A stretch of DNA of 64,000 bases from Paenibacillus montaniterrae (GTDB taxonomy: Bacteria; Bacillota; Bacilli; Paenibacillales; Paenibacillaceae). Below, in pieces: positions 34,446 to 42,002 of this stretch. Under the pieces are notes generated by a model. That model was not told the DNA's origin and did not search any database. It saw only the letters and a list, made by a program, of their open reading frames with translations. Both the position numbers and the translations under genes were made by a program. The stretch is taken from NCBI RefSeq assembly GCF_018403185.1, contig NZ_BOSE01000003.1, forward strand, positions 1-64,000, given 5' to 3'. The first letter of the stretch is position 1; every line of letters begins with the position of its first letter.

Positions 34446-35600
34446 ATGAAAAAGCTGTATTTGCTGCTTGCAATTATTATTGCATCGCTAAACTTAAGAC
34501 CAATCATTACATCTGTCGCTCCTTTGCTCGGTTCGCTGCAAAGCGAGCTTGGAATGAGTGGGTTGCTGGCCAGCCTGCTGACGACGCTGCCTGTTTTTTG
34601 CATGGGGATCTTTGCGCCTGCGGCCACGAAGCTACGTGATCGGTTAGGGCTGGAGCGTACCATATTTTTCGCTGTTTTGCTTATTACGCTGGCAACAGCT
34701 GCTCGCGGCATAATCGGCTCGGCGGCAATGCTTGTCATAAGCGCATTTGTCGGAGGGGTTGGCATTAGCTTGGCAGGTCCTTTGCTGTCAGGCTTTATCA
34801 AAAAGTATTTCCCAACAAAGCCTAGTCTTGTCAGTCTGTACTCTGCGGCAATGACCGTAGGAGCGGCTCTGGCTTCGGCACTGTCTGTGCCTATTTTTGA
34901 GGGTAGCGGTCACAGCTTTACGCTGGCATTGTCCTGCTGGAGCCTTTTAGGTGTAGTGGCACTAATTGTTTGGGCATTCTTTTTACGTGAAAAAGGAACG
35001 CGTGGCAATGTGGTCAAAACCAGATTGCCGCTGCGCAACAAGCGAGCGCTGCTGCTTACTATATTCTTTGGCTTAATGGCGAGCATGTTTTACACGGTCA
35101 CCGCCTGGATTTCACCGATCGCACACAGCTTCGGTTACAGTAAGACAGGCTCAGCGATGATGCTTACCATATTTACCATAGTGCAGGTTCCGGTATCGTT
35201 AATTATTCCCGGCTTGGCTGCGAAAACGGGCAGACGCAGATTTTTTCTCATTACATGCAGCGTGTTTGAACTGGCGGGCGTGATTATGCTGCTGCTTCAC
35301 CTGCCGATGCTGCCAGCGGTAATCTGCTTGGGAATTGGAGCAGGAGGACTGTTTCCACTGGCGCTGATGCTGCCAATAGTCGAGACGAATTCGTCTGAGG
35401 AAGCGGGCTCATGGTCAGCGATGTCTCAATGCGGCGGCTACATTATAGGGGCGATGGGGCCTATGCTGGTTGGCGTAATTTATGATCATGCCGGAAGCTT
35501 TAAAGCGGCATTGCTGGCGATGCTCGTAATCGTGCTCGTGATGATAGGCGTGCAGACTTTCATTACGGATCGCAAGCCTGAGGCACAGGTGAGTAGTTAA
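34446..35600 (+). CDS. MFS transporter of the CynX/NimT family
   Basis: This 384-residue protein has about 12 membrane helices. It opens with a SLNLRPIITSVAPLL block characteristic of CynX/NimT (YycB-like) exporters. Members move cyanate, nitroimidazoles or other small compounds. A TAGGAGGCG site precedes ATG 34446. The divergent LysR gene is its probable regulator. Confidence 0.82.
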   Translation: MKKLYLLLAIIIASLNLRPIITSVAPLLGSLQSELGMSGLLASLLTTLPVFCMGIFAPAATKLRDRLGLERTIFFAVLLITLATAARGIIGSAAMLVISAFVGGVGISLAGPLLSGFIKKYFPTKPSLVSLYSAAMTVGAALASALSVPIFEGSGHSFTLALSCWSLLGVVALIVWAFFLREKGTRGNVVKTRLPLRNKRALLLTIFFGLMASMFYTVTAWISPIAHSFGYSKTGSAMMLTIFTIVQVPVSLIIPGLAAKTGRRRFFLITCSVFELAGVIMLLLHLPMLPAVICLGIGAGGLFPLALMLPIVETNSSEEAGSWSAMSQCGGYIIGAMGPMLVGVIYDHAGSFKAALLAMLVIVLVMIGVQTFITDRKPEAQVSS

Positions 35601-35637
35601 CGGTTGGCATTGTTCTTTTTGTGATACAAGTTATTTT

Positions 35638-35734
35638 GGTGCGGATCGGAAGCTCACATAAAAACCCTGGGAGATCCGCACCCCGCATAAAATAAGACTT
35701 TTCGGCAATTTTAGGGTGAAATCTTCCCTAAAAT
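35638..35734. terminator. two strong hairpins downstream of the MFS gene
   Basis: GGTGCGGATC (35638-35647) pairs perfectly with GATCCGCACC (35673-35682), and ATTTTAGGG (35708-35716) with CCCTAAAAT (35726-35734). A third copy of the GATCCGCAC half-arm is at about 35751. One of them may end the MFS transcript, but neither has a classical T-run. The rest of the gap to 35806 holds nothing I recognise. Confidence 0.5.
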
Positions 35735-35806
35735 ATGGTACATTTAAAGCGATCCGCACTAAAGCGTTTGCAAATGCTTGCTGTGTAAGGGCGAAATGTG
35801 CGGGCT

Positions 35807-35900
35807 GTCGCACTCTACACGAGTGCGTGGATTGAATGATTAGAAAATGGTGTGATATAATGACGTGAAGAATACGGCACTCTACACGTGTGCGTGAAAG
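35807..35900 (+). CRISPR. orphan pair of type I-C-like CRISPR repeats
   Basis: Bases 35807-35837 read GTCGCACTCTACACGAGTGC followed by GTGGATTGAAT, which matches the type I-C repeat consensus almost throughout (GCACTC/GAGTGC stem and GTGGATTGAA tail). A second, degenerate copy starts near 35875 (GGCACTCTACACGTGTGCGTG). The two are offset by 67 bases, the expected repeat-plus-spacer period for this type. No cas genes are present in the window. It looks like a decayed mini-array. Confidence 0.65.
35832..35861 (+). promoter_or_regulatory. tetR promoter overlapping the CRISPR-like repeat
   Basis: TTGAAT (35832-35837), the 3' end of the repeat, is 18 bases from TATAAT (35856-35861), which is preceded by an extended -10 TG. 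Transcription would start near 35868, so the second repeat lies in the tetR leader. Confidence 0.6.
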
Positions 35901-35914
35901 GAAGTGACAAGCAA

Positions 35915-36436
35915 GTGGCAAAAGTGGATGCGGTGTCGGTTAACCGCAAAGCGGACATTATTTCCGCGGCGATTGAGGTATTTGCCGAGGTTGGTTATTT
36001 TAGAGCGACGACGGCGCAGGTTGCAGAGCGGGCTAAAATTTCGCAATCGTATATTTTTCGTTTTTTCGCAACGAAGGAAGCATTGTTGCTGACGGCGCTG
36101 GAAGTATCCTGGACAAGAGTATTGGAATCGTTCCGCAAGGTTATCGAGAACACTCCGAAGGAGCAGATGGAGAAAAATCTGATTCAAGCCTACGAGGATA
36201 TTTTAGCCTCGTATAAAAACGAAATCCTTCTCCAGATGCAAGCTCAAACGATCCGCGAGGACGCGGTTCAAGCTGCTATGCGCAACGGTTTCGCCGAAGT
36301 TCGCAGCATCGTACTGGAAGCTTTCCAGGAAGCTGGTGTAGTCGATGCAGAAGAGAGAACATTACTGTTTTTAGCGAGAGGCATGCTGTGCAATATTTCA
36401 GCAGCATTGGATATGCCTGAATTGATGGGCAAATGA
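35915..36436 (+). CDS. TetR/AcrR-family transcriptional repressor
   Basis: GTG 35915 with AAAGGAAG about ten bases upstream gives 173 residues. The N-terminal helix-turn-helix is TTAQVAERAKISQSYIFRFF. The C-terminal ligand domain is helical. It precedes a NAD-epimerase gene on the same strand; several ATTGATCAAT palindromes around that gene are likely operators. The in-frame GTG at 35888 lies inside the second CRISPR-like repeat and is less likely to be the start. Confidence 0.85.
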   Translation: MAKVDAVSVNRKADIISAAIEVFAEVGYFRATTAQVAERAKISQSYIFRFFATKEALLLTALEVSWTRVLESFRKVIENTPKEQMEKNLIQAYEDILASYKNEILLQMQAQTIREDAVQAAMRNGFAEVRSIVLEAFQEAGVVDAEERTLLFLARGMLCNISAALDMPELMGK

Positions 36437-36460
36437 TGAAGCTTATTTATTTTCAAATTT

Positions 36461-36553
36461 TGTGATTGACTAATCAATCACAAAATGCTACATTAACAGT
36501 AAGTAATTGATCAATCACTCATACACGTCTATAATTGTGAGTGATTGATCAAT
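36461..36553. promoter_or_regulatory. three TetR-type operators upstream of the NAD-epimerase gene
   Basis: Site 1 is TGTGATTGA-CTAA-TCAATCACA (36461-36482), a perfect 9-bp dyad. Sites 2 and 3 are ATTGATCAAT palindromes at 36506-36515 and 36544-36553. Site 3 lies shortly before the ribosome site of the gene. Together they suggest tight repression by the neighbouring TetR protein. Confidence 0.65.
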
Positions 36554-36580
36554 TTCAAAAATGATACTGAGGTGATACTT

Positions 36581-37549
36581 ATGAAAAAAGCAATTGTTAT
36601 AGGAGCAACAGGAGGAACGGGAGCTGCGATTACAGAGGAGTTGGTTAAGCGAGGAGTTGAGACAATAGCCTTTGGTCGGTCGCGCCAGAAGCTTGAGCAG
36701 CTTAAGTCGAGTCTGGGCAATCCAAAGCATCTAAAGCTGGCGGTAGGCGATGCATTTCGCACGGACGATATTGTCAATGCATCAACTGAAGCAGATACGA
36801 TGTTTCATTGCGCAAATGTGCCATACCATGAAATGGAAGCTAAGCTAATTCCGCTAGGCGAGGCCGTATTGCAAGCGGCGGATCAACTGGCTTTAAAAGT
36901 AGTGGTAATAGACGGAATTTATCCTTACGGCAGACGTCAGATGGAGCGAGTAACCGAGGAGCATCCGAAGCAGCCGCATACGAGAAAAGGCAAGGTTAGG
37001 CTGGCATATGAAAACATGCTGTTTAGCGGTCGTTGGAGTCGTGCGCAAATTATGATTGTTCGGCTGCCGGATTATTACGGCCCAACAGCTAATCAGGCTT
37101 CCTATTTAGGCTCAACCTTGGAAGCAATCGCGGCAGGAAAGCTGGCCTTTCATATTGGCAATATGCATGTGCCGCGAGAGTTTATTTATTTGCCCGATGC
37201 AGCGGCAATGATTGTCGAGCTGGCTAAGCGCGACAACACGTACGGGCAAAACTGGAATATTCCCGGCTCCGGCTTGCTATCTGGAAATGAAATTGTACGC
37301 ATCGCCAAGCGAGCAAGCGGAAGCTCCAAGCCTGTTATTCCGCTCGGAAGAATTGGCTTGTCCTTGCTTGGTCTGAGCTCACCTGTTATGAAAGAGGTAG
37401 TAGAAATGCTCTACCTAACAGAAGAACCGCTCATTTTAAGTGGAGCAAAATATGAAAAAGCGATAGGTCCAATTCGGGCGACAAGTCACGAACAAGCTAT
37501 AACCAAAACGATCCATGCATTGCAAAAGAGATTGCGAGCAGACATGTAA
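36581..37549 (+). CDS. NAD-dependent epimerase/dehydratase-family protein (atypical SDR)
   Basis: This 322-residue protein has the Rossmann motif IGATGGTGAAI and an extended-SDR body with YPYGRRQ; the usual YxxxK is not obvious. These proteins often reduce ketones or act on nucleotide sugars; the substrate here is unknown. ATG 36581 follows GAGGTGATACTT. The gene is flanked on both sides by TGATTGATCAATCA-type palindromes. Confidence 0.78.
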   Translation: MKKAIVIGATGGTGAAITEELVKRGVETIAFGRSRQKLEQLKSSLGNPKHLKLAVGDAFRTDDIVNASTEADTMFHCANVPYHEMEAKLIPLGEAVLQAADQLALKVVVIDGIYPYGRRQMERVTEEHPKQPHTRKGKVRLAYENMLFSGRWSRAQIMIVRLPDYYGPTANQASYLGSTLEAIAAGKLAFHIGNMHVPREFIYLPDAAAMIVELAKRDNTYGQNWNIPGSGLLSGNEIVRIAKRASGSSKPVIPLGRIGLSLLGLSSPVMKEVVEMLYLTEEPLILSGAKYEKAIGPIRATSHEQAITKTIHALQKRLRADM

Positions 37550-37558
37550 AGTTGTAAT

Positions 37559-37572
37559 TGATTGATCAATCA
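37559..37572. promoter_or_regulatory. fourth TGATTGATCAATCA palindrome, downstream of the NAD-epimerase gene
   Basis: A perfect 14-base palindrome ten bases after the stop codon, matching the upstream operators. It may allow looping by the TetR protein or control something downstream. Confidence 0.5.
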
Positions 37573-37735
37573 CAACAATCCAAGAGGATGCGAATCAGAC
37601 AATCCGCTTACGATGTGAAGGTCTCACCGCGTTTAGCCTCCCCGCCTTTGGTCCAGCCGTAAACCAGCCATGCGGCGGTTTTAACCTGGCTAAAACTGAA
37701 CTATACTGTTTACAAATGGAAAAAGGAGCAGGAGA

Positions 37736-38536
37736 ATGAAACCATATTGGAAGTTGAGCATCACTTGCATCGGGCTGGCAATGGCGCTGACACTAGCTGG
37801 CTGTGGGGCAGTTACAGAAAAGTCGACTAATTTTATATTAGGCGAGAGCTCGGGCACAGGCGAGCTAGTCTCGGAGGGCGTGCAAACCTTTGGCGGAGAC
37901 GAGTTTGATAGCATTGATATTGTAACGGAAGCAATGGAAATTGTCGTACAGCAAGGGACTAGCGATGAAGCTACGGTTGAATTTATGAGAGATAGCAGCA
38001 TTGGTAAAACATTTGCCTTTGATGCCTCGATTCAAGGCGATGTGCTGCAGGTGACAGTTACCGAGAAGGATAAGCTGCTTTCAGTCAATGATGAGCGCGG
38101 ACAGCGCAAGCTGATTGTAACCTTGCCTGCTGAACGCGAGCCAGCCTTGAATATTACGAACAACTTTGGCAAGGTGTCACTGGAAGAAGCGGTGTTCAGC
38201 AGCGCATCGGTTCAGCTCGATGCAGGCTCAATTGTAGCAAGCGGTACAACAGGTGAACTGGATCTTAAGGTAGATGCAGGCGACATTCGAGTCGAGAAAG
38301 GCAATGGCAGCTATCCGATTACTGCTTATGCCGAGGCAGGCAGCATCAACATCACCTTTGCTGAAGCTCCCGCACAAGCAAGCTTCGAATTAATGGTTGA
38401 GGTGGGCAAGGTACAGCTGGGCATAGATGATGTGAACTATGACGAAAATCGCAATACAGTAATTAAAGCAGAGCGCGGCAGTGGCGGTCCGCTAATTAAA
38501 GCGATCACCTCAGTAGGCAATATAAGAGTGAATTAA
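37736..38536 (+). CDS. DUF4097-like lipoprotein
   Basis: This 266-residue protein has a lipoprotein signal peptide with lipobox LAGC (C23). The rest is a repetitive beta structure with short GxI/GxV strands (AGSIVASGTTGELDLKVDAGDIRV) like the DUF4097/head-GIN adhesin-like fold. Such proteins sit on the outer face of the membrane, and some are controlled by cell-envelope stress systems. An AAAAGGAGCAGGAG site precedes the ATG, and a terminator follows. The ECF sigma operon starts about 160 bases on. Confidence 0.78.
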   Translation: MKPYWKLSITCIGLAMALTLAGCGAVTEKSTNFILGESSGTGELVSEGVQTFGGDEFDSIDIVTEAMEIVVQQGTSDEATVEFMRDSSIGKTFAFDASIQGDVLQVTVTEKDKLLSVNDERGQRKLIVTLPAEREPALNITNNFGKVSLEEAVFSSASVQLDAGSIVASGTTGELDLKVDAGDIRVEKGNGSYPITAYAEAGSINITFAEAPAQASFELMVEVGKVQLGIDDVNYDENRNTVIKAERGSGGPLIKAITSVGNIRVN

Positions 38537-38577
38537 ATGAATGCTTTGGTACTATAATAAAATAAAACACGTAATAG

Positions 38578-38613
38578 AAGCTGCTTGCACCGCCAGGCAG
38601 CTTTTAGCTTTTT
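38578..38613 (+). terminator. terminator after the DUF4097 lipoprotein gene
   Basis: AAGCTGC (38578-38584) pairs with GCAGCTT (38597-38603), followed by TTAGCTTTTT. Confidence 0.65.
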
Positions 38614-38698
38614 AAAATTTTTTTACGCAAGCGAAAACTATTTTGCCAAGTGGCGGGTAATGTATATAGCTTAACGTTAAGAGAAAGGAGCAACAGCC

Positions 38699-39241
38699 TT
38701 GAACGACAATGAATTAATGCTTTCGGTTAAGCAGGGCGACCAAACTGCATTTCGAGAGCTGTATGATCGTTACTATGAGTACGCTGTGCGAGTCGCAACC
38801 ATTGTTTTGCGCAATCAATCGTCGCTGGCGCTTGATGCTGTGCAGGAAGCCTTTATACGGATGTACCGCAGCGCTGCGAGCTTCGAGACATCCCAATCCT
38901 TCAAGCCCTGGTTTTATACCATTCTGTTAAATGAGTGCAAGCGAATTGCTGCCAAGCACGGCAAGCTGATTGCAGTAGGTGAAGAGGCAATGAAGGCGAT
39001 GGAGACGGGCGGTCGCGATCAGCATGCCTTTGAGCAATACGAGGAGCTGTACGAAGAGCTGCAGCGCTTGGAGGAGCATAATCGGATCCCGATCATTTTG
39101 AAATATATGCATGACCTGAAAGATCAGGAAATTGCCGATACCTTGGGAGAAAACCTGAACACGATCAAATCACGCATCTTTAAGGCGAAGCAGAAGCTGA
39201 GACAAAGATTGCAGACTTCATTCGGAGGTGGAGAAGGATGA
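38699..39241 (+). CDS. ECF-type RNA polymerase sigma factor
   Basis: This 180-residue protein starts at TTG 38699 with AGAAAGGAG eight bases upstream. It has sigma region 2 (FRELYDRYYEYAVRVA, DAVQEAFIRMYR) and region 4 (IPIILKYMHDLKDQEIADTLGENLNTIKSRIFKAKQKL). Its stop overlaps the start of the anti-sigma gene by ATGA. It probably controls its own operon and a set of envelope genes. Confidence 0.88.
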   Translation: MNDNELMLSVKQGDQTAFRELYDRYYEYAVRVATIVLRNQSSLALDAVQEAFIRMYRSAASFETSQSFKPWFYTILLNECKRIAAKHGKLIAVGEEAMKAMETGGRDQHAFEQYEELYEELQRLEEHNRIPIILKYMHDLKDQEIADTLGENLNTIKSRIFKAKQKLRQRLQTSFGGGEG

Positions 39242-40011
39242 GAGACGAACAATTTGATGAAGAAATGAAGCGTTCCCTAAACAAGCATACCGACTCCATG
39301 TTGAATCATAAAGAAGACATCTGGAGAAATATTGAGGAGGAATTATTTATGGCGGAAACGAGCAGGAAAACAACACATGGCAAGCGTAAAAAGAGCGCGT
39401 CCAAACGAATCGGCTGGATTATCGGAGTAGCTGCGGCTGCCAGCATTATTGGCGTCTTTACGACTACGAATACAGGGCAAGCGTTCGTCCAGCAAATCAA
39501 GCAATATTTTGAGCCGAAAAAGCAAGTGCAAGAGCATATAGAAGGAACGCCTGAGGATAAAGAAATTGTGCTGCAGGATACGAAATCCGGCTATGTCATC
39601 TATATCGATGAAGAGCGCTATAAGCTCGTTGAAGAGGAAAATCGTGATGTGATCGTAACGAAGGAGCCGCTTGGCGACATCTACCCAGAGGTTTCGATGA
39701 GCATCGAGCAGTCCGAAAATGAAACGCCAGAACAGGCGGTGGCACGAATTAAGCAGGAGCTGGCAGGCCAATATGCGACCGTAAAAGAGCCGGAGGCTGT
39801 CACTGAGCCGCTTGAAGCAACGTTAATTTCAGCAATTGACGGACAGGAATGGGATAGTCCCGTAGCTAAAGTCTATGTGCTTTCCAATGAAAAAGGCGGC
39901 AGCTTTATTATTACAGCTAAATACTTCCTTGAGGCATCAGAGGGTCATGGTGCGCGCTTCTACTACATGCTTGAGCAGTTCACCATTGTTGAGGAGCAAG
40001 AAGAGCAGTAA
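39238..40011 (+). CDS. membrane-anchored anti-sigma factor
   Basis: This 257-residue protein has a cytoplasmic N-terminus of about 58 residues, one membrane helix (about 60-80, IIGVAAAASIIGVFTTTN) and an extracytoplasmic domain. It is encoded just after, and overlapping, an ECF sigma gene, the usual position of its inhibitor. I see no zinc-binding HxxxCxxC motif, so it is not of the ZAS class. Signal unknown. Confidence 0.75.
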   Translation: MRDEQFDEEMKRSLNKHTDSMLNHKEDIWRNIEEELFMAETSRKTTHGKRKKSASKRIGWIIGVAAAASIIGVFTTTNTGQAFVQQIKQYFEPKKQVQEHIEGTPEDKEIVLQDTKSGYVIYIDEERYKLVEEENRDVIVTKEPLGDIYPEVSMSIEQSENETPEQAVARIKQELAGQYATVKEPEAVTEPLEATLISAIDGQEWDSPVAKVYVLSNEKGGSFIITAKYFLEASEGHGARFYYMLEQFTIVEEQEEQ

Positions 40012-40063
40012 ATCGCCGTTGTTTTTTGAACTTGTAAGTCTGACTAACAAATCCCTCATAAGT

Positions 40064-40250
40064 AGAGGCAACTATTCGTAATTACCGAGTAGTTGCCTCT
40101 TGCTCGTCAATTGCAGCGCAAATTCTTTTCCAGATACGGAATCCTTTAAGAGAAATTGTCGCACTTGGTTTGACAATCCGTCACCCTCTAACATTAAGCT
40201 AGATTCAATAGAATATTTCTCTGCTTTTACGTCTAAGTGCAGAGTTTTTT
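40064..40250. terminator. two hairpins between the anti-sigma and abiE genes
   Basis: AGAGGCAACTA (40064-40074) pairs with TAGTTGCCTCT (40090-40100). CTCTGC (40219-40224) pairs with GCAGAG (40239-40244), followed directly by TTTTTT, a better terminator. The 326-base gap between genes also holds an ATTGTC/GACAAT dyad (40155-40177), possibly an operator. Confidence 0.6.
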
Positions 40251-40337
40251 GTAAATAATAAAAGGAAATTATAAAGTAATCTCGAATGCCTTTTATGAAG
40301 AGCTATTTCTTAAGTAATTGTGAATGGTGGTGAGTGC

Positions 40338-40946
40338 ATGAACGAACGAATTGTAACTATAGCGATGCGAGTGCTAGAAGAACATCATGGCTTTGCTCGA
40401 ACGAAAGATTTTATTACAGCTGGAATATCACCTTATTACATAAAAAAGCTAGAGTTTAATGGCGAAATTGAACGGGTTAAGCAGGGGGTTTATCGACAAG
40501 CTGCTCAAAATAATGAACCGCTAAATGAAATGGTCGAAGTATCAAAGCTGGTTCCTAAAGGGGTGATCTGTCTTCTCACTGCCCTTTCCTATTATGAACT
40601 GACAACCTACAATCCTTGGGAATATCACATTGCAATTCATCGCAGCAGTAAAAAACCAAAGCTTCCAGATTACCCTCCTATTAAAATATTTTATTTGGCA
40701 GATGCTCCATTCAATATTGGTATCGACGAGGTTACTGTTGATGGCTCGGCGATTAAAATTTATGACCGTGAAAAAACAATCTGTGACATGGTGAGGTATC
40801 GTGAGAAAATTGGAATTGATCTGATGAAGGAAGGGTTGAGAAATTACCTTCAATCCCCTTATAAAAATATATCAAGACTTGTCTCTTATGCTGATAATTT
40901 GCGAATTCGAACGGTTTTGCAAAAATATTTGGAGGTGATGATCTGA
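40338..40946 (+). CDS. abiEi: AbiEi-family antitoxin (type IV toxin-antitoxin)
   Basis: This 202-residue protein has an N-terminal winged helix (GFARTKDFITAGISPYYIKKLEFNG, IERVKQGVYR) and the AbiEi body (LLTALSYYELT, IKIYDREKTICDMVRYR). AbiEi represses its own operon and blocks the toxic effect of AbiEii. GTGGTGAGTGC precedes ATG 40338. The toxin gene overlaps by one base. The local base composition is more AT-rich than the rest of the window, which suggests transfer. Confidence 0.88.
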   Translation: MNERIVTIAMRVLEEHHGFARTKDFITAGISPYYIKKLEFNGEIERVKQGVYRQAAQNNEPLNEMVEVSKLVPKGVICLLTALSYYELTTYNPWEYHIAIHRSSKKPKLPDYPPIKIFYLADAPFNIGIDEVTVDGSAIKIYDREKTICDMVRYREKIGIDLMKEGLRNYLQSPYKNISRLVSYADNLRIRTVLQKYLEVMI

Positions 40947-41863
40947 TGAGTGAGATTAAGAACATTCCCGCCTCTGTTTCAGAACGCTTGAAAAATATTG
41001 CGAAAAAAGCAGGAAAATCATTTGATACGCTGCTGCTCCTTTATTTTCAAGAGCGCTTTTTATATCGCTTGTCCATCTCCGATTACCGGGACAAATTTAT
41101 CTTAAAAGGCGGCTTGTTTCTGTTCTCACAAACCCAATTCAAAGCTCGTCCAACCAAAGATGTTGACTTTCTCGCCAGACAGATTGCTAATGAGCAAGAC
41201 ATATTAAAGGAATCGTTTGTTACGATTTGCTCAATAGAAATTCCTACAGACGGCATTGTGTTTCATCTGGATGAAATGATAACGGAGCGGATTAAAGAGG
41301 GGGCCGATTATGAGGGAGTAAGAGTCAAAGTAACCGCTCTTTTAGGGCGAATGAGAAAAAGCTTGCAATTTGATATCGGATTTGGTGATGTCGTGGTTCC
41401 GAAGCCACAGCTTATCGACTACCCTGTTCTGCTTGATATGGAGACTCCACAGGTGCAAGCCTACTCAAAGGAATCTGTGGTTTCAGAAAAATTTGAAGCG
41501 ATGATTACATTATCGGTTATGAACAGTCGAATGAAGGATTTTTATGATATCTATACCTTATTGAAGACTTATGATTTTGATGGGCGGATTCTTTACGAGG
41601 CAATATTTGAGACGTTCCAACGACGAGGTACAGCATTTGAAAAAGAGCATCCTTTGTTTATGGCGAATTTTGCTGAGGATGAAGGTCGGACGAAGCAGTG
41701 GTTGGCTTTTGTACGTCGCCTAGGCATTAAGGAACCACCTGCATTCAAGGATGTAATGACTTGTCTTGTTGATTTTATCGGACCTGTCTATCAATCTATA
41801 CTTGACGAAAAAGAATTTTTTTGGTGGTGGAGCTGTTCCAATATGACATGGCTGCAAAAATAA
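40946..41863 (+). CDS. abiEii: AbiEii nucleotidyltransferase toxin
   Basis: This 305-residue protein has the DUF1814 (AbiEii) nucleotidyltransferase core: ILKGGLFLF, RPTKDVDFLAR (the paired Asp residues), then SVVSEKFEAMI and MKDFYDIYTLL. These toxins transfer nucleotides to target RNA, and the pair often gives phage defence by abortive infection. GGAGGTGATG precedes the ATG. The last residues (FFWWWSCSNMTW) are unusual and may be a frame extension past the ancestral end. Confidence 0.88.
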   Translation: MSEIKNIPASVSERLKNIAKKAGKSFDTLLLLYFQERFLYRLSISDYRDKFILKGGLFLFSQTQFKARPTKDVDFLARQIANEQDILKESFVTICSIEIPTDGIVFHLDEMITERIKEGADYEGVRVKVTALLGRMRKSLQFDIGFGDVVVPKPQLIDYPVLLDMETPQVQAYSKESVVSEKFEAMITLSVMNSRMKDFYDIYTLLKTYDFDGRILYEAIFETFQRRGTAFEKEHPLFMANFAEDEGRTKQWLAFVRRLGIKEPPAFKDVMTCLVDFIGPVYQSILDEKEFFWWWSCSNMTWLQK

Positions 41864-41964
41864 TATTCTGAGTTCCAAGCATATTAAAGCAATTAATTAA
41901 TGTTGATTAAACCATGCAAGTTATCTTGTCTTGTTTGGTGATTACTGACTTCGTGCTTAATTCC

Positions 41965-41990
41965 AACCACATCTCGAAGGAGATGTGGTT
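41965..41990. terminator. perfect 11-bp hairpin between abiEii and the aldehyde dehydrogenase gene
   Basis: AACCACATCTC-GAAG-GAGATGTGGTT lies between convergent genes, 13 bases after the end of the minus-strand gene. T-runs are weak on both sides. Confidence 0.55.
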
Positions 41991-42002
41991 GCGGCCGACA
42001 AT

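Noticed and set aside
35638..35760. Hairpins after the MFS gene as further CRISPR repeats
   Set aside because: GGTGCGGATC and ATTTTAGGG arms do not match the I-C repeat and are not regularly spaced.
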